Assembly: GCF_002847015.1 (NCBI RefSeq)
Contig: NZ_CP025085.1
Coordinates: 1,178,001 to 1,242,000, forward strand
Source: Prodigiosinella confusarubida
GTDB taxonomy: Bacteria; Pseudomonadota; Gammaproteobacteria; Enterobacterales; Enterobacteriaceae
Reading direction: 5' to 3'
Length of the DNA stretch: 64,000 nt
The position numbers and the translations under genes are program-made. Under the pieces are notes generated by a model, which worked only from the letters and a program-made list of their open reading frames with translations, was not told the DNA's origin and did not search any database. Positions 30,089 through 40,609 of this stretch are shown here, piece after piece. Position 1 is the stretch's first letter. The number at the start of each line of letters is the position of its first letter.

Positions 30089-30651
30089 CAGGAATGCCCT
30101 GCTTCAGCGACGATATTATGAATATCCACCCCAAGTTTTTTGGCTGCTGCTCGCCAGCGTTCTGCTATTGGTGTATGGAACAGAATTTCTTTATCCGCCG
30201 GCGTGGTCAGCCAGGCATTATCCAGTAATTCGTTTTCCAACTGCCCGCCTTCCCATGCGGTATATCCGAGGGCAACCAGTGTTTCTTCTGGCTGAACGGG
30301 TGTCCCCAGTGTTTCCAGCACATCTTTTGACGTCGTGATCATCGTGTCTTCGGAAATGCCAATACTGGAAGAGAAGCCAGGACGTGGTGTATGGAGAATA
30401 AAACCGCGATCGTCAGCCAGTGGCCCGCCAGAGAACACGGGTTTGTCCAGACGAATGGACGGATCACGTGGCGTCGGTTCAATGCTCAGCTTTTTCAGCA
30501 CGCTTTCCACTGTAAATTGTTCCATAGGTTTATTAATGATTAACCCCATGGCTCCATCTTCATTGTGCTCGCAAATATAAACCACCGAACGTTTAAACGT
30601 CGGGTCTTGCAGCGCAGGCATGGCAATAAGAAAATGATGCTGTAAATTCAT
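30088..30651 (-). CDS. yqgE: UPF0301 protein YqgE
   Basis: The 187-residue protein has the family hallmarks [35 protein letters not shown] (read in pieces), [14 protein letters not shown] and [13 protein letters not shown]. It is widely conserved next to ruvX, but the function is not firmly known. It belongs to the leftward rsmE-gshB-yqgE-ruvX series. Confidence 0.95.
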   Translation of the reverse strand: MNLQHHFLIAMPALQDPTFKRSVVYICEHNEDGAMGLIINKPMEQFTVESVLKKLSIEPTPRDPSIRLDKPVFSGGPLADDRGFILHTPRPGFSSSIGISEDTMITTSKDVLETLGTPVQPEETLVALGYTAWEGGQLENELLDNAWLTTPADKEILFHTPIAERWRAAAKKLGVDIHNIVAEAGHS

Positions 30652-30687
30652 CGTATGTACTTATCGTTTTTTGTCAGGGTTGATGTG

Positions 30688-30715
30688 GGTTCGCCAGCAT
30701 AAAAACGGGCGAACC
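30688..30715 (-). terminator. hairpin between gshB and yqgE
   Basis: GGTTCGCC and GGCGAACC form an 8-bp stem with a 12-nt loop in the 96-bp gap. It could attenuate or partly terminate the gshB transcript before yqgE. Confidence 0.4.
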
Positions 30716-30747
30716 GAGCGGTTATGCATCATCGACTGAGAACCGGA

Positions 30748-31707
30748 TCAGCCATGACGTTGGCTTAGCCGGCGCGCAATGGCATCCATCAGCATGCCAG
30801 TAATGGAGACATCTGGATAGGCTGTTTCGATCTCACGGGCACACGTCGGGCTGGTAACGTTAATTTCAGTCAGACGATCGCCAATAATATCCAGACCGAC
30901 AAATATCAATCCTTTCTGTTTCAGTACCGGGGAGACCTTTCGTGCTATCTGCCAATCGCTTTCGCTCAGCGGACGTGCTTCACCACGGCCACCGGCAGCC
31001 AGATTGCCGCGAGTTTCACCGCTTTTCGGAATACGGGCCAGGCAGTAAGGCACTGGCTCGCCATCCACGACCAGCACACGCTTGTCGCCATCTTTAATGG
31101 CAGGTAGATAGGTTTGAGCCATGCAATAACGGCTACCATATTCAGTCAAGGTTTCAATGATGACCGAAATGTTAGCATCGTCTGGTTTTAAACGAAAAAT
31201 AGATGTTCCACCCATCCCGTCTAGCGGTTTAAGAATGATATCGCTGTGATGTTGATGAAATTGGCGCAACTTGTCTGCACTACGGGTTACCAGTGTATCC
31301 GGTGTCAGTTCCGGGAACCAGGCGGTGAACAGCTTTTCATTACAATCACGCAGGCTCTTGGGTTTGTTGACAATCAGCGTGCCTTTCTCTTCCGCACGTT
31401 CAAGAATATAGGTAGCGTAGATAAATTCGGTATCAAACGGTGGGTCTTTACGCATTAATACCACATCCAGTTCATGCAGGGCGATATCCTGCGTGGCACC
31501 GAAATCATACCAGCCATTATAGTCGTACTGGACGCTCAGAATTCGGGTGGTTGCCCGTGCTTCGCCGACGTGCAGATAGAGATCGCCCATCTCCATGTAA
31601 TGCAGTTCCCAGCCACGGCGCTGCGCTTCCAGCAGCATGGCAAAGCTGGTGTCTTTCTTGATATTGATGGCTGCAATCGGATCCATCACGATTCCGAGTT
31701 TGATCAT
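30748..31707 (-). CDS. gshB: glutathione synthetase
   Basis: GshB joins gamma-glutamylcysteine and glycine with ATP. The 319-residue ATP-grasp protein contains KLGIVMDPIAAINIKKDTSFAM (in pieces), the ATP-binding ILKPLDGMGGTSIFR, GEPVPYCLARIPKSGETRGN and FVGLDIIGDRLTEINVTSPT. It matches E. coli GshB in length. Eleven bases separate it from rsmE. Confidence 0.98.
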   Translation of the reverse strand: MIKLGIVMDPIAAINIKKDTSFAMLLEAQRRGWELHYMEMGDLYLHVGEARATTRILSVQYDYNGWYDFGATQDIALHELDVVLMRKDPPFDTEFIYATYILERAEEKGTLIVNKPKSLRDCNEKLFTAWFPELTPDTLVTRSADKLRQFHQHHSDIILKPLDGMGGTSIFRLKPDDANISVIIETLTEYGSRYCMAQTYLPAIKDGDKRVLVVDGEPVPYCLARIPKSGETRGNLAAGGRGEARPLSESDWQIARKVSPVLKQKGLIFVGLDIIGDRLTEINVTSPTCAREIETAYPDVSITGMLMDAIARRLSQRHG

Positions 31708-31718
31708 TATTTTCTCCT

Positions 31719-32453
31719 TTACCCCAGATCGCCGAATCGTACCTGTAAGGCTGTGATTGCGGTGAGAGCTGTAGTTTCTGTACGCAGAATGCGTGGCCCC
31801 AGTAGGATATCGGTAAATCCATATTCTGCGGTCATCGCAATTTCATCGGAAGAGAGCCCACCTTCCGGACCAATCAGCAACCGAACACGTTTCACGGGCA
31901 GTGGTAGTGTATTAATACTTTGCGTCGCGCGCGGATGAAGATTCAGTTTTAACGTATTGTCCTGTTCCGCGCACCAGCTTTCCAGTGGCATGGCAGGGCG
32001 AATTTCCGGAATGCGGTTTCGACCGCACTGCTCGCAGGCAGCAATAATAATTTTTTTCCACTGGGCGATCTTTTTATCCAGGCGGTCACTATCCAGTTTG
32101 ACGCCACAGCGTTCGGAAAACAGTGGAGTAATGACATTGACGCCCAGCTCAATGGATTTCTGGATGGTGAACTCCATTTTTTCACCCCGGGACATCACCT
32201 GACCTAAATGCAGGTACAGTGGTGATTCACAGTCTTCCAGCCGACCTTCGGTATAGCGCACACGCACATTTTTTTTACCAGCCAGCACAATCTCAGCATC
32301 GAAAATAAAATTACTGCCATCCAGTAGTTGTAGTGACTGACCAGGCAGCATGCGCAGAACGCGGCCAATATGGTTGGCGGCATCGTCGCTCAGTTCGGTT
32401 TCACCCCCGGTTGGTGAGAGTGTCTCCGGGTGAAAAATGCGCGGTATTCGCAT
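31719..32453 (-). CDS. rsmE: 16S rRNA m3U1498 methyltransferase
   Basis: RsmE methylates U1498 of 16S rRNA. The 244-residue protein has an N-terminal PUA-like part ([19 protein letters not shown]) and a C-terminal SPOUT knot with [14 protein letters not shown] and [16 protein letters not shown]-type end motifs. Position and length are as in E. coli (endA-rsmE-gshB). Confidence 0.97.
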   Translation of the reverse strand: MRIPRIFHPETLSPTGGETELSDDAANHIGRVLRMLPGQSLQLLDGSNFIFDAEIVLAGKKNVRVRYTEGRLEDCESPLYLHLGQVMSRGEKMEFTIQKSIELGVNVITPLFSERCGVKLDSDRLDKKIAQWKKIIIAACEQCGRNRIPEIRPAMPLESWCAEQDNTLKLNLHPRATQSINTLPLPVKRVRLLIGPEGGLSSDEIAMTAEYGFTDILLGPRILRTETTALTAITALQVRFGDLG

Positions 32454-32511
32454 TGATATCTGGCCTTAATATCGTTATTTATCTGAATGGGCAGCCGCCC
32501 CATACGCAACA

Positions 32512-32536
32512 AACCACCGCCAGAGTAACGGTGGTT
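32512..32536 (-). terminator. hairpin after endA
   Basis: AACCACCG and CGGTGGTT form an 8-bp stem with a 9-nt loop in the endA-rsmE gap. No clear T-run follows on the leftward strand. Confidence 0.45.
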
Positions 32537-32571
32537 CAGAGGACTGATAGCTATAGTAGGTAGACGGGCTA

Positions 32572-33267
32572 TTACTGGCAAGCTTGTTGCACGTATGGGT
32601 TATGATTCCCTTGCACCTGCGCGATGCGTTTATCACGGGTACATTCCCACCGGGTTACCGGATGAAGCGTGTTCCAGGCTTCAAACAACTGGGTTTGCTG
32701 GCGGGACAGATTCAGATTATAGCGATCGCGCATATAGAAATAGGTACGGGCAATCGCTCCACGTGCACGTTCTGGTGGTTCAGCCAGATGATTTTTAAAA
32801 TCCGCTTTCATTTCGCACTGACCATACTGTTTTTCCCCGCCGTTCCACTGACCGTACATAAAGTTACCACGGTCGCCATTCACTTCACCAATCGCCGGTT
32901 GCAGGTTGTGCAAATCGGTTTCTATCTGCCGGTAGACTGGGTCTTTATTGCAATTTTTGCGGCCGCCATTTTGCCAGCATTGGCGTAGATGGCCAAACTG
33001 CCAGGCGGGGACGACGTGTTCCCATTCAATGCGGTTGGCGCGATTGGCATTTTTTCGGACCTGATAATCGCAGGACGCCAAATCTGGGACTCCTTTTTTA
33101 CCCTGCCAGGTAATTTTACAACCACAATAAAAGGTGCCGGGCGCATCCTGATTTATTTTCACTGCGGCAGCTTTTGCCTGAGTAAAACTATTGATTCCCC
33201 GGCTTAGGGTGGCAGTGGAGATCAAACTTAAACCTAACAATGCGATAACAAGAATTTTGCGAAGCAT
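32572..33267 (-). CDS. endA: DNA-specific endonuclease I
   Basis: EndA is a periplasmic nonspecific double-strand DNase. The 231-residue protein has a signal peptide ([22 protein letters not shown]). Its mature domain contains the conserved [13 protein letters not shown] with the catalytic His, then [19 protein letters not shown] with the metal-binding Asn residues, and paired cysteines. Length is close to E. coli EndA. Confidence 0.96.
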   Translation of the reverse strand: MLRKILVIALLGLSLISTATLSRGINSFTQAKAAAVKINQDAPGTFYCGCKITWQGKKGVPDLASCDYQVRKNANRANRIEWEHVVPAWQFGHLRQCWQNGGRKNCNKDPVYRQIETDLHNLQPAIGEVNGDRGNFMYGQWNGGEKQYGQCEMKADFKNHLAEPPERARGAIARTYFYMRDRYNLNLSRQQTQLFEAWNTLHPVTRWECTRDKRIAQVQGNHNPYVQQACQ

Positions 33268-33367
33268 GTTCCAACATAACCTTCAGACGTGAAAGTTGGC
33301 AGCGTACCGGAAGTGTTCCATGCAAGCAAATGCTAAAAAAATAGCATTAAAACCCGTAAATTTTATT

Positions 33368-33880
33368 TTAAAAAGAATTTGTTACGAGAGGACGTAATGT
33401 TTCACCACAATAGCGGCAGCGGTATTCAGTCTCTCCTCGTACGACCCGATTATGGCGGCGCAGCGTTAAATCGTGTTGACGGCAGGCACACTGATAAGGG
33501 AAGGTTTTCCCTTGTACGGAGGTGATCTCAAAGCGATGGGTGCGTCGGGCCGGGACGTTTAGCACCTCTTCCATCATCCAGCGCCACTCTTTACCGTGTG
33601 GCGATGTTCTGCCAAAACGGGAAAACACCAGTAAATGCGCTAGTTCGTGCGGTATTACCTCGTCAATAAAGGTTTGTTGGTTCTCCTTGAGCAGGATTGG
33701 GTTTAAGCGGATTTCCCAGGCTTTCAGCCAGGCGCTACCTGCGGTTAACCCCCGCTGGTAATAATTGACGGTTGGTTCAGGATAGTGACTGCCAAGTACG
33801 GCGTTGGCGTGCCGCAGTTTCTCACGCAGACAGCGTATTACCGCTTGCTGTAAGGCAATGGGAATTCGTGGTGTGTTCAT
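33368..33880 (-). CDS. sprT: SprT-family zinc metalloprotease-like protein
   Basis: The protein has 170 residues with the zinc-binding HELAH motif ([10 protein letters not shown], about 76-85) and a C-terminal zinc ribbon: a CxC pair near 130 and CRYCGETL near 155. It is homologous to E. coli SprT and the N-terminal part of SPRTN proteases. The E. coli protein's role is poorly defined. It keeps the sprT-endA order. In E. coli galP separates it from metK; here metK is adjacent. Confidence 0.94.
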   Translation of the reverse strand: MNTPRIPIALQQAVIRCLREKLRHANAVLGSHYPEPTVNYYQRGLTAGSAWLKAWEIRLNPILLKENQQTFIDEVIPHELAHLLVFSRFGRTSPHGKEWRWMMEEVLNVPARRTHRFEITSVQGKTFPYQCACRQHDLTLRRHNRVVRGETEYRCRYCGETLRPLVTNSF

Positions 33881-33942
33881 GCGGGTAGCTTAACGTTGGC
33901 AACGATAGTGCTCAAGTGTATGCCGCCCTGAATAGGGTGGAA

Positions 33943-33972
33943 ATAAAAAACGGCGAAGGTTATTCGCCGTTT
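33943..33972 (-). terminator. terminator after metK
   Basis: AAACGGCGAA and TTCGCCGTTT form a 10-bp stem with loop GGTTA. On the leftward strand a T-rich run follows, fitting termination of metK. Confidence 0.8.
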
Positions 33973-33997
33973 GAAAATCATGGCAATCGCAAGGTTT

Positions 33998-35152
33998 TTA
34001 TTGCAACCCAGCGGAATAGCGCAGTTTTTCTGCCAGATCGGTTTTTTCCCACGGGAAGTGCTCGCGGCCGAAGTGGCCGTAGGCTGCTGTTTCCTGATAG
34101 ATCGGGTGCAGCAGATCCAGCATCTGAATCAGACCATATGGACGCAGATCGAAGAACTGACGTACCAATTGAGCCAGGCGGTCGGCCGAGATTTTCTCAG
34201 TACCAAAGGTTTCAATCATGATAGAGGTCGGTTCGGCTATGCCGATAGCATAGGAAATCTGGATTTCGCAACGATCAGCCAGACCGGCTGCAACGATATT
34301 CTTCGCCACATAACGGGCCGCATAGGCTGCTGAACGGTCAACCTTTGACGGATCTTTACCAGAGAACGCGCCACCACCGTGGCGAGCCGCACCACCGTAA
34401 GTATCCACGATGATCTTACGGCCTGTCAGACCACAGTCACCCATTGGACCACCAATCACGAAACGCCCCGTCGGGTTGATGAAATATTTGGTATCGGCGG
34501 ACAGCCATTCAGCTGGCAGAACGGGTTTGATGATCTCTTCCATCACTGCTTCATGCAGGTCTCTTTGATGGATATCTTCAGAGTGTTGGGTGGAAAGTAC
34601 CACTGCATCAATACCGGCGATTTTTCCGTCGTCATACAGGAAGGTTACCTGGCTTTTTGCATCCGGACGTAACCACGGCAGTGTGCCGTTTTTACGTACT
34701 TCAGACTGACGTTGAACCAGACGGTGAGCATAGGTAATTGGGGCGGGCATTAGTACGTCGGTTTCATTGGTGGCATAACCGAACATCAGCCCCTGATCAC
34801 CCGCACCTTGTTCCAGTGGATTACTGCGGTCAACACCCTGATTAATATCCGGAGACTGTTTGCCAATGGCGCTCAACACCGCGCAAGAATTGGCATCAAA
34901 GCCCATTTCAGAATTAACGTAGCCGATTTCGCGTATTGTCCGACGGGTGATCTCTTCGATATCGACCCAGGCGCTGGTCGTGATTTCACCCCCGACTAGC
35001 ACCATACCGGTTTTTACGTAAGTCTCACAGGCAACGCGCGCTTTCGGATCCTGCTCCAAAATAGCGTCAAGGACGGCGTCAGAAATCTGGTCGGCGATTT
35101 TATCAGGATGCCCTTCAGAGACAGACTCGGACGTAAAAAGGTGTTTAGCCAT
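33998..35152 (-). CDS. metK: S-adenosylmethionine synthetase
   Basis: MetK makes S-adenosylmethionine from methionine and ATP. The 384-residue protein begins [22 protein letters not shown] (in pieces), with [15 protein letters not shown] and the phosphate loop [16 protein letters not shown]. The ATG giving MAKHLF was chosen; an extension to 35170 lacks conservation. Possible MetJ half-sites lie upstream. Confidence 0.98.
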   Translation of the reverse strand: MAKHLFTSESVSEGHPDKIADQISDAVLDAILEQDPKARVACETYVKTGMVLVGGEITTSAWVDIEEITRRTIREIGYVNSEMGFDANSCAVLSAIGKQSPDINQGVDRSNPLEQGAGDQGLMFGYATNETDVLMPAPITYAHRLVQRQSEVRKNGTLPWLRPDAKSQVTFLYDDGKIAGIDAVVLSTQHSEDIHQRDLHEAVMEEIIKPVLPAEWLSADTKYFINPTGRFVIGGPMGDCGLTGRKIIVDTYGGAARHGGGAFSGKDPSKVDRSAAYAARYVAKNIVAAGLADRCEIQISYAIGIAEPTSIMIETFGTEKISADRLAQLVRQFFDLRPYGLIQMLDLLHPIYQETAAYGHFGREHFPWEKTDLAEKLRYSAGLQ

Positions 35153-35206
35153 GAATTCTTTACCTTTCAAGCAAAGCCGTTAAGCAATTTATCGGTTAAT
35201 CAGTAT

Positions 35207-35230
35207 AGATGGATTAACATCTGGATGGCT
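35207..35230 (-). promoter_or_regulatory. possible MetJ operator of metK
   Basis: Three adjoining 8-mers (leftward AGCCATCC, AGATGTTA, ATCCATCT) each match the met box AGACGTCT at about five positions. E. coli metK is MetJ-regulated. Individual matches are weak; the tandem 8-bp spacing is the main support. Confidence 0.4.
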
Positions 35231-35395
35231 ATTCTAGGCCAGCTTTTGGCCCCATTACCAGCAATTTTTTGGTACGACCAGACCATTGGATTACGTCATC
35301 GACGTTTTTACGGGGAAAAGAAGAAGATATTTACCATTTTCATTTTGCTTTTCCGGTATCAGATCGGTATAAACGCGCGTGCGGTTTGTTGTCCG

Positions 35396-35404
35396 TGGTA
35401 TGAT
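35396..35404 (+). promoter_or_regulatory. extended -10 promoter candidate for the speA leader
   Basis: TGGTATGAT is a perfect TGn plus a -10 hexamer with one change from consensus. No good -35 is seen, as is usual for extended -10 promoters. Transcription would begin near 35411, giving a leader of about 440 nt before speA. Confidence 0.4.
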
Positions 35405-35471
35405 ACTTTTAACGATTTCCGTGATGGCCTGACCGCATACCTGTGCGGCGCGCGTGGAGGTGATAGGATTA

Positions 35472-35609
35472 ATGATCCGTTGTTTGCTGAGTGAGTTGCG
35501 TTCGCAGCGCTTTCCTTTTGACGCCATGGCGTCACTGACTCAACCCTTTCTGTTATTTTCCCGAAGTTGCCTTTCCCGAAGCGCGACGCAGGACTCCCGA
35601 GCGGGCTAA
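35472..35609 (+). CDS. putative 45-residue leader ORF upstream of speA
   Basis: ATG at 35472 follows the perfect Shine-Dalgarno sequence GGAGGTGAT (35456-35464) with a 7-nt spacer, the strongest ribosome binding site I see in the window. The product starts MIRCLLSELRSQRF and ends SATQDSRAG, with six Arg and eight Ser. I do not recognise it. It does not resemble what I remember of E. coli YqgB. It might be a regulatory leader peptide for arginine decarboxylase or an independent small protein. Support is the ribosome binding site and position only. Confidence 0.5.
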   Translation: MIRCLLSELRSQRFPFDAMASLTQPFLLFSRSCLSRSATQDSRAG

Positions 35610-35629
35610 CCTGCATTTTCCCCGAGCAG

Positions 35630-35719
35630 ATGAACGATAAACGTTCTTCTGGTGATAGTTTCCCTTTGGTTTTCACCGATCCGTATCTCGGAGTTCGACA
35701 TCGTGTTTTACACTCATAA
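35630..35719 (+). CDS. possible second short leader ORF (29 codons)
   Basis: The frame starts MNDKRSSGDSFPLV and ends GVRHRVLHS. It lies 20 bp after the first leader ORF and 134 bp before speA. The ribosome binding site is weak, so it is listed only as a candidate. Confidence 0.25.
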   Translation: MNDKRSSGDSFPLVFTDPYLGVRHRVLHS

Positions 35720-35853
35720 AGGTCATAAAACGACGGCATACTACAGCCTGTCAGGTTTCCTACTGTTAACGCAGTATGCAGTGGACGTATTGCCACTTAT
35801 TTTTGCGGGCACAGAGGCGATGGTTGATAAAAAAGTAAACGAAGGTGGGTGCC

Positions 35854-37830
35854 ATGTCTGACGATATGATTCATCCGCACTTATCGACGACGGGTAAACA
35901 TGAAACTTTACGCTCTATGCAAGAGGTGGCCATGAACGATCGCGATGCCAGCGAAATGCTCCGTACCTATAATATTGCCTGGTGGGGTAATAATTACTAC
36001 GACGTTAACGAGCTGGGGCATATCAGTGTTTGCCCGGATCCTGATGTTCCTGAAGCTCGCGTTGATTTGGCCGAATTGGTCAAGGAACGACAAAAAGATA
36101 ACCAGCGTCTGCCAGCCTTGTTCTGTTTTCCACAGATTTTACAGCACCGGCTGCGTTCGATTAACGCAGCGTTTAAACGCGCTCGTGAATCTTTTGGTTA
36201 CGAAGGTGGCTATTTTCTGGTGTATCCCATCAAGGTTAATCAGCATCGCCGAGTGATCGAGTCACTGGTGAATTCTGGCGAACCACTGGGACTGGAGGCG
36301 GGTTCCAAAGCGGAATTAATGGCTGTATTGGGCCATGCCGGTATGACCCGCACCGTTATCGTCTGTAATGGTTACAAAGATCGCGAATATATTCGTTTGG
36401 CGCTGATCGGTGAAAAACTGGGTCATAAGATCTACCTGGTTATCGAAAAGATGTCGGAAATCAAGCTGGTGCTGGAAGAAGCCGAGCGCCTGAATGTCGT
36501 GCCACGTCTTGGTGTGCGTGCCCGTCTGGCTTCCCAGGGCTCTGGCAAATGGCAGTCCAGCGGTGGCGAGAAATCCAAGTTCGGCCTGGCGGCGATGCAG
36601 GTACTGCAACTGGTTGAAATGCTCCGGGAAGCGAACCGCCTGGATAGCCTACAACTGTTGCATTTCCATCTTGGTTCTCAGTTGTCCAACATTCGTGATA
36701 TTGCCACTGGTGTCCGTGAGTCAGCGCGTTTTTATGTTGAATTGCATAAACTGGGTGTGAATATCCAGTGTTTTGATGTTGGTGGCGGTCTGGGGGTGGA
36801 CTATGAAGGTACCCGTTCCCAGTCTGATTGTTCGGTGAATTATGGCTTGAATGAGTATGCCAACAATGTCATCTGGGGTATCGGCGATGCCTGTAACGAA
36901 TATGGTTTGCCACACCCGATGGTGATTACCGAATCCGGACGAGCGGTAACTGCACACCATACCGTCTTGGTTTCCAACATCATTGGGGTTGAACGCAACG
37001 AATTCAGTGAGCCGGAAGCGCCAGATGAAGATGCACCACGTGCGCTGGAAAGTCTGTGGTCAACCTGGAAAGAAATTACCCAGCCAGGTAATCGGCGCTC
37101 CCTGCGTGAATGGCTGCACGACAGCCAGATGGATTTGCATGACGTGCACACACAATACACGCATGGCATGTTGGATCTGACGCAGCGTGCCAAGGCAGAA
37201 CAGCTTTATCTTGGTATCTGCCAACAGATCCAGCAACGGTTGGATCCAAGTAACCGCGCACACCGTCCGGTAATCGATGAACTGCAAGAACGCATGGCCG
37301 ATAAGTTGTATGTGAACTTTTCGCTGTTCCAGTCTATGCCTGATGCCTGGGGGATCGACCAGTTGTTCCCTGTCATGCCATTGGAGGGGTTGGACAAGCC
37401 GCCACAGCGTCGTGCGGTCCTGTTGGATATCACCTGTGATTCTGACGGTACCATTGATCATTATGTGGACGGTGATGGGATCGCAACCACCATGCCGATG
37501 CCACCTTATGATCCGGAAAACCCACCGCTTCTGGGCTTTTTTATGGTCGGTGCTTATCAGGAAATTTTGGGCAATATGCACAACTTGTTCGGTGATACTT
37601 CAACCGTTGACGTGTATGTATTCCCGGATGGTTCGGTTGAAGTGGAAGAGTCTGATGAAGGCAATACCGTGGCGGATATGCTGGAGTATGTGCAGCTCGA
37701 CCCGAAAGTGCTGATGTCTCGCTTCCGTGATCAGGTGAAGGAAACCGATCTGGACCCGGATCTTCAGGCGCAGTTCCTTGCCGAGTTTGAATCCGGATTG
37801 TACGGCTATACGTATCTGGAAGATGAGTAA
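35854..37830 (+). CDS. speA: biosynthetic arginine decarboxylase
   Basis: SpeA converts arginine to agmatine for putrescine synthesis, using PLP. The 658-residue protein is nearly colinear with E. coli SpeA: the PLP lysine lies in [11 protein letters not shown] (about 125), followed by HFHLGSQ, the glycine-rich [24 protein letters not shown] and the C-terminal [13 protein letters not shown] and [12 protein letters not shown]. The ATG giving MSDDM has GAAGGTGGG upstream. In E. coli speB follows; here a terminator follows directly and no speB is present in the window. Confidence 0.97.
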   Translation: MSDDMIHPHLSTTGKHETLRSMQEVAMNDRDASEMLRTYNIAWWGNNYYDVNELGHISVCPDPDVPEARVDLAELVKERQKDNQRLPALFCFPQILQHRLRSINAAFKRARESFGYEGGYFLVYPIKVNQHRRVIESLVNSGEPLGLEAGSKAELMAVLGHAGMTRTVIVCNGYKDREYIRLALIGEKLGHKIYLVIEKMSEIKLVLEEAERLNVVPRLGVRARLASQGSGKWQSSGGEKSKFGLAAMQVLQLVEMLREANRLDSLQLLHFHLGSQLSNIRDIATGVRESARFYVELHKLGVNIQCFDVGGGLGVDYEGTRSQSDCSVNYGLNEYANNVIWGIGDACNEYGLPHPMVITESGRAVTAHHTVLVSNIIGVERNEFSEPEAPDEDAPRALESLWSTWKEITQPGNRRSLREWLHDSQMDLHDVHTQYTHGMLDLTQRAKAEQLYLGICQQIQQRLDPSNRAHRPVIDELQERMADKLYVNFSLFQSMPDAWGIDQLFPVMPLEGLDKPPQRRAVLLDITCDSDGTIDHYVDGDGIATTMPMPPYDPENPPLLGFFMVGAYQEILGNMHNLFGDTSTVDVYVFPDGSVEVEESDEGNTVADMLEYVQLDPKVLMSRFRDQVKETDLDPDLQAQFLAEFESGLYGYTYLEDE

Positions 37831-37844
37831 ATTTTCGGGCAGAT

Positions 37845-37875
37845 AAAAAAGGATGCTATTTGCATCCTTTTTTTT
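37845..37875 (+). terminator. terminator after speA
   Basis: AAAAAAGGATGC pairs with GCATCCTTTTTT, loop of 5 nt, with a T-run of eight or more. A strong intrinsic terminator. Confidence 0.9.
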
Positions 37876-38208
37876 GTTCTCCAAAGGGTTATTGGTTCAC
37901 GACTATTTATTCCCGATGTTTTGTGTCGAAAGAGTCCAGGTACAATATCCATCTTGATCATATTTCAGTTATTAATGTGTAAAGGACTAAGGATAAGTGG
38001 TGCCTGCCCGGTGTTGAAAGATGCCACTTGCCACAAAACTGAAATGTCAGCAGGCGAATCCTTCTTTTCTGCTCACTGTTCCATGTGCAATCAATTATGT
38101 TTTCATGTACATTTGTAGCTATCTTTTCTTTGTCTTTCCTGGCTAACACGTTGATTAATCTATCGTATGTCTGGCAAGACATTCGTTCAATCCGATCTGG
38201 AGTAAAGC
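37876..38208. other. speA-tktA intergenic region
   Basis: About 330 bp containing the tktA promoter region and its ribosome binding site (CTGGAG just before the ATG). I see no further gene, RNA or repeat. Confidence 0.5.
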
Positions 38209-40203
38209 ATGTCCTCTCGTAAAGAACTTGCCAATGCTATCCGTGCACTGAGCATGGATGGCGTGCAAAAGGCCAAATCCGGTCATCCTGGCGCCCCAAT
38301 GGGCATGGCGGATATCGCCGAAGTCCTGTGGCGTGATTACCTGAGCCACAACCCTTCCAATCCGCATTGGGCTAACCGCGACCGCTTTGTGCTGTCTAAC
38401 GGTCATGCTTCCATGCTGATTTACAGCCTGTTGCACCTCACTGGCTATGACCTGCCAATTGAAGAGTTGAAAAATTTCCGTCAGCTGCACTCCAAAACAC
38501 CGGGTCACCCGGAAGTGGGCCACACCGTAGGCGTGGAAACCACCACCGGTCCGTTGGGGCAGGGGATTGCCAACGCGGTAGGGATGGCGATCGCCGAGCG
38601 CACCATGGCGGCGCAGTTCAACCGCCCTGGTCATGAGATTGTCGACCACCACACCTATGTGTTCATGGGTGATGGCTGCATGATGGAAGGGATCTCCCAC
38701 GAAGTCTGTTCGCTGGCGGGTACGCTGAAGCTGGGTAAGCTGGTGGCATTCTATGATGACAACGGCATTTCTATTGACGGCCACGTTGATGGCTGGTTCA
38801 CCGACGATACGGCAGCCCGTTTTGAAGCCTACGACTGGCACGTGATCCGTGGTATTGATGGTCACGATGCCGATGCCATCAAGCGCGCTATCGTTGAAGC
38901 ACAACAGGTTTCTGATAAACCGTCGCTGCTGATGTGTAAAACCGTGATTGGTTTCGGTTCGCCAAACAAGGCCGGTACGCATGATTCACACGGTGCGCCG
39001 CTGGGTGATGCTGAAGTGGCCGCGACCCGCGAACAACTGGGCTGGAAATACGGACCGTTTGAAATTCCGGCAGAAATGTATGCCGAGTGGGATGCGCGTG
39101 AAACGGGTCAGCGTAAAGAGTCTGCCTGGAATAAGGCGTTTGACGCTTATGCCAGTGCTTATCCTGATCTGGCAGTCGAATTTACCCGCCGAATGAACGG
39201 TGAACTGCCGGCAAACTGGCAGGAAGAATCAGCGAAAGTGGTTGAACAGTGGCAGGCGAATCCTGCCAAGATTGCCAGCCGTAAAGCCTCACAGAATGCA
39301 CTGGAAGCGTATGGAAAACTGTTGCCGGAATTCCTGGGCGGCTCTGCCGATCTGGCCCCGAGCAACCTGACCATCTGGTCTGGTTCGAAAGCGTTGAATG
39401 AAGATGCGGCCGGTAACTACATCCACTATGGCGTGCGCGAATTTGGTATGACCGCGATTGCTAACGGTATCTCCTTGCACGGTGGTTTTGTGCCGTATAC
39501 CGCGACGTTCCTGATGTTTGTGGAATACGCCCGTAATGCGGTGCGTATGGCGGCGCTGATGAAAATACGCAGCATCTATGTGTATACCCATGATTCGATT
39601 GGTCTGGGTGAAGACGGACCGACGCATCAGCCGGTAGAGCAACTGGCCAGCTTGCGGGTGACGCCGAACATGAGTACCTGGCGGCCGGCAGACCAGGTAG
39701 AAACTGCGGTAGCCTGGAAATACGCGATTGAACGTAAAGATGGCCCGACAGCCTTGATTCTGTCACGTCAGAATCTTGCACAGCAGGAACGCTCGGCACA
39801 GCAGTTGGCCGATGTGGCGAAAGGGGCTTACGTGCTGAAAGACAGTAATGGTCAGCCGGACGTCATCCTGATAGCCACCGGTTCAGAAGTCGACCTGGCG
39901 GTCAGCGCGTATAGGAAACTGACAGAAGAGGGCATCAAGGCCCGCGTGGTATCGATGCCCTCGACGGATGCGTTTGACAAGCAGGATGCGGCCTACCATG
40001 AAGCGGTGCTGCCGAAAGGGGTGCCGGCGCGAGTGGCGATTGAAGCGGGGATTGCGGATTACTGGTACAAGTATGTGGGTCTGAACGGCGCGATAGTGGG
40101 AATGACGAGCTTCGGTGAATCAGCCCCGGCCGAACTGCTGTTTGAAGAGTTTGGTTTCACCACTGAGAACGTGGTTGCCAAAGCGAAGGCGCTGTTGAAG
40201 TAA
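38209..40203 (+). CDS. tktA: transketolase 1
   Basis: TktA moves two-carbon ketol units between sugar phosphates using thiamine diphosphate. The 664-residue protein has [13 protein letters not shown] near residue 25, the ThDP-binding [12 protein letters not shown] (about 154-165), the central [17 protein letters not shown] with the catalytic His, and a C-terminal domain ending [13 protein letters not shown]. Length matches E. coli TktA. It is followed by a strong terminator. Confidence 0.98.
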   Translation: MSSRKELANAIRALSMDGVQKAKSGHPGAPMGMADIAEVLWRDYLSHNPSNPHWANRDRFVLSNGHASMLIYSLLHLTGYDLPIEELKNFRQLHSKTPGHPEVGHTVGVETTTGPLGQGIANAVGMAIAERTMAAQFNRPGHEIVDHHTYVFMGDGCMMEGISHEVCSLAGTLKLGKLVAFYDDNGISIDGHVDGWFTDDTAARFEAYDWHVIRGIDGHDADAIKRAIVEAQQVSDKPSLLMCKTVIGFGSPNKAGTHDSHGAPLGDAEVAATREQLGWKYGPFEIPAEMYAEWDARETGQRKESAWNKAFDAYASAYPDLAVEFTRRMNGELPANWQEESAKVVEQWQANPAKIASRKASQNALEAYGKLLPEFLGGSADLAPSNLTIWSGSKALNEDAAGNYIHYGVREFGMTAIANGISLHGGFVPYTATFLMFVEYARNAVRMAALMKIRSIYVYTHDSIGLGEDGPTHQPVEQLASLRVTPNMSTWRPADQVETAVAWKYAIERKDGPTALILSRQNLAQQERSAQQLADVAKGAYVLKDSNGQPDVILIATGSEVDLAVSAYRKLTEEGIKARVVSMPSTDAFDKQDAAYHEAVLPKGVPARVAIEAGIADYWYKYVGLNGAIVGMTSFGESAPAELLFEEFGFTTENVVAKAKALLK

Positions 40204-40282
40204 TTCCGATGTGTTGTTCCTGCCATGCTTGCTTATGCGGGCATGACAGGTGAGTGTTTGCAGTATGTTTATCTGTTATCTG

Positions 40283-40307
40283 AGACCGGAGTGCTCCGGT
40301 CTTTTTT
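40283..40307 (+). terminator. terminator after tktA
   Basis: AGACCGGA and TCCGGTCT form an 8-bp stem with loop GTGC, followed by TTTTTT. Confidence 0.88.
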
Positions 40308-40444
40308 CATTCTGTCTGATCGCATTATTTTTCAGTTTGCAGCGCTCTGTGGCAAAGTGTGCGATTATTTTTTGACATGTGTCACTCTTCTGGAACAGTT
40401 AGGTTGGGAATATTCCCTTTGTCTATTAATTCGTTTATGCTAGC

Positions 40445-40456
40445 TGAAGCGTTTCA
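40445..40456. promoter_or_regulatory. Cra (FruR) operator upstream of epd
   Basis: TGAAGCGTTTCA fits the Cra consensus TGAAWCGNTTHA closely and is nearly palindromic. Cra controls epd-pgk-fbaA in E. coli (established), so the same control is likely here. Confidence 0.65.
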
Positions 40457-40486
40457 GTTATCGATTTTACGGCCATCACAGTAAGA

Positions 40487-40503
40487 TTGATCCCTAGGAT
40501 CAA
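40487..40503. repeat. inverted repeat before epd
   Basis: TTGATCC and GGATCAA flank CTA, a perfect 7-bp inverted repeat. It could be an operator for an unidentified regulator of the epd operon. Confidence 0.45.
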
Positions 40504-40609
40504 ATGACGGTCAATGGAGATCAACGCATAACGTAATCAACGGTTTATTCCTGATGGCGTACTGATTATTCTATAAGAATGGCAGGTTTATCATTATTCA
40601 GGAAATTCC

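Larger units (their letters stand above)
35231..35853. other. long metK-speA intergenic region / speA leader
   Basis: Over 600 bp without a known gene. It holds an extended -10 promoter candidate near 35400 and two short rightward ORFs described separately. I find no recognisable yqgB or yqgD, which occupy this interval in E. coli. A leftward frame at 35359-35796 has no ribosome binding site and unlikely composition. Confidence 0.5.
40204..40609. other. tktA-epd intergenic region
   Basis: About 400 bp holding the tktA terminator, a Cra site and a 17-bp near-perfect inverted repeat described separately, plus the epd promoter region. No additional gene is credible; a frame at 40225-40443 overlaps the terminator and lacks a ribosome binding site. 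Confidence 0.5.

Noticed and set aside
35359-35796. 145-codon leftward frame opposite the speA leader
   Set aside because: Skewed Arg/Ser/Pro composition and no ribosome binding site; it is the complement of the rightward leader ORFs.
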